From contig JAOPHQ010000581.1 in assembly GCA_030340625.1 (NCBI GenBank), positions 124,001 to 188,000 on the forward strand: 64,000 nucleotides of DNA. The letters are read 5' to 3'. The stretch comes from Merluccius polli. Taxonomy: Eukaryota > Chordata > Actinopteri > Gadiformes > Merlucciidae. A model generated the notes under the pieces. That model searched no databases and was not told the DNA's origin. It was given only the letters and a program-made list of their open reading frames with translations. The number at the start of each line of letters is the position of its first letter. The first letter of the stretch is position 1. The position numbers and the translations under genes were made by a program. Below, piece after piece: positions 63,436 to 64,000 of this stretch.

Positions 63436-63681
63436 ACATGCATTGTAATATTACTCTATGTCTATCATGTGTGTATGTTGAATCTCAGTATAGCTTTGGT
63501 ATATGTTTGAGACAACAGCGAATGTTAGCGAGTAGTCCCGACTATTAATTAGCTGTCGGTCCACGTGTCGAGACATTCTGTGTGGCGCGCCTTGCAGGCT
63601 AGCAAGCGCTGATGGTGTACAATGGGATATTGAGTAATATGTTGCTTACATGTAACGCAATGCATTTATATTTTGCTTGTG

Positions 63682-63977
63682 CAGATGCTGTATGTGTACA
63701 CCAAAGCCTGAAGGCAATGTTTTGATTTTGTTTTCTAAAGGTATGTGGCTCCATAATGTAAATAGGTTTTAATGAAGTGCTATAACTAAGCACTTAGGCT
63801 ACAATTATGCCATTCTATTGTATATGAGAAGTTACAAGTTTTGTATGCATTTTCTATTACTGTAAGTACTACACTACTCTAAGTACTCAGCAGAGAAGCC
63901 TATGCTTTTGAGCTGATGCTGTATGTGTGTACACCAAAGCCTGAAGGCAATGTTTTGATTTTGTTTTCTAAAGGGAA
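63682..63977 (+). repeat. Spaced direct repeat (~62 bp, two copies)
   Basis: gatgctgtatgtgtacacca through gattttgttttctaaagg occurs at ~63682-63742 and ~63916-63975 with a 2-bp insertion; ~234 bp apart. Confidence 0.85.
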
Positions 63978-64000
63978 ACAAAAAAGAAATTTCAACAGTT

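Noticed and set aside
1..64000. tRNA, rRNA or snRNA genes
   Set aside because: No cloverleaf with A/B boxes or other conserved RNA gene signature was recognised by eye; a covariance search would be needed to exclude them.

Overview
The window reads as a ray-finned (teleost-type) fish genome. It has no operons. It is AT-rich, with CA, CT and ATTGA microsatellites, and it is dominated by LINEs carrying the ATTGA-type 3' tail, hAT, TTAA-specific and PIF/Harbinger-type non-autonomous DNA elements, BEL/Pao and Ty3/Gypsy LTR elements and an endogenous retrovirus. Only one host gene is recognisable: four consecutive exons of peptide methionine sulfoxide reductase A (msra) on the minus strand at 24492-24560, 23386-23505, 3815-3919 and 2086-2192. 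They join in frame at GT/AG sites. The first and last exons lie outside the window or were not found.

Region 1 (about 1-27 kb) is msra and its introns. The 19.5-kb intron holds a stack of LINEs. A CR1/L2-group LINE with an esterase-type ORF1 (about 4096-22108) was split by a full-length L1-like LINE (5395-10897, perfect 15-bp target-site duplication), by a hAT element (11087-12599, 8-bp TSD), by an antisense L2-type LINE with an uninterrupted 1114-codon EN-RT ORF (13.70-17.44 kb), by a truncated composite DNA element (18429-19441), by a segment containing a Gypsy LTR end (19600-19910), and by another hAT element (20418-21556, 8-bp TSD, with the empty site preserved in a second LINE copy at 40.14 kb).

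Region 2 (about 27-61.5 kb) is one nested stack of retroelements. A BEL/Pao element on the minus strand (27077-61536) is split inside gag by an endogenous retrovirus (about 34.2-59.3 kb). The retrovirus is split in integrase by a Gypsy solo LTR plus a LINE 3' fragment (38648-40715), and further on by a plus-strand BEL/Pao element (42583-58414, TSD GGTAG). That BEL is split in its RNase H by a near-complete Gmr1-type Gypsy element (50191-55889, TSD AGTC), in its 5' LTR by a composite DNA element (42660-44196) that itself carries two hAT MITEs, and in its leader by a TTAA-flanked element (45037-45926). Restoring reading frames across the breaks confirms most levels of nesting. LTR pair divergence, judged by eye, agrees with the order: the outer BEL is oldest and the inner elements differ by about 1% or less.

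Region 3 (61.5-64 kb) holds a 1.4-kb TTAA-flanked inverted-repeat element and no recognised gene.

The most unusual signals are: a G-tract-bounded cassette (a 46-bp form and a shortened form of about 20 bp) shared by at least four otherwise unrelated hAT-type elements; a composite DNA element that has multiplied together with the two MITEs inside it; a spliced-looking basic coding exon inside a TTAA element; a Gmr1-type Gypsy with integrase before reverse transcriptase and a SCAN-like Gag; and a Gypsy-LTR/LINE junction shared by two loci 20 kb apart.
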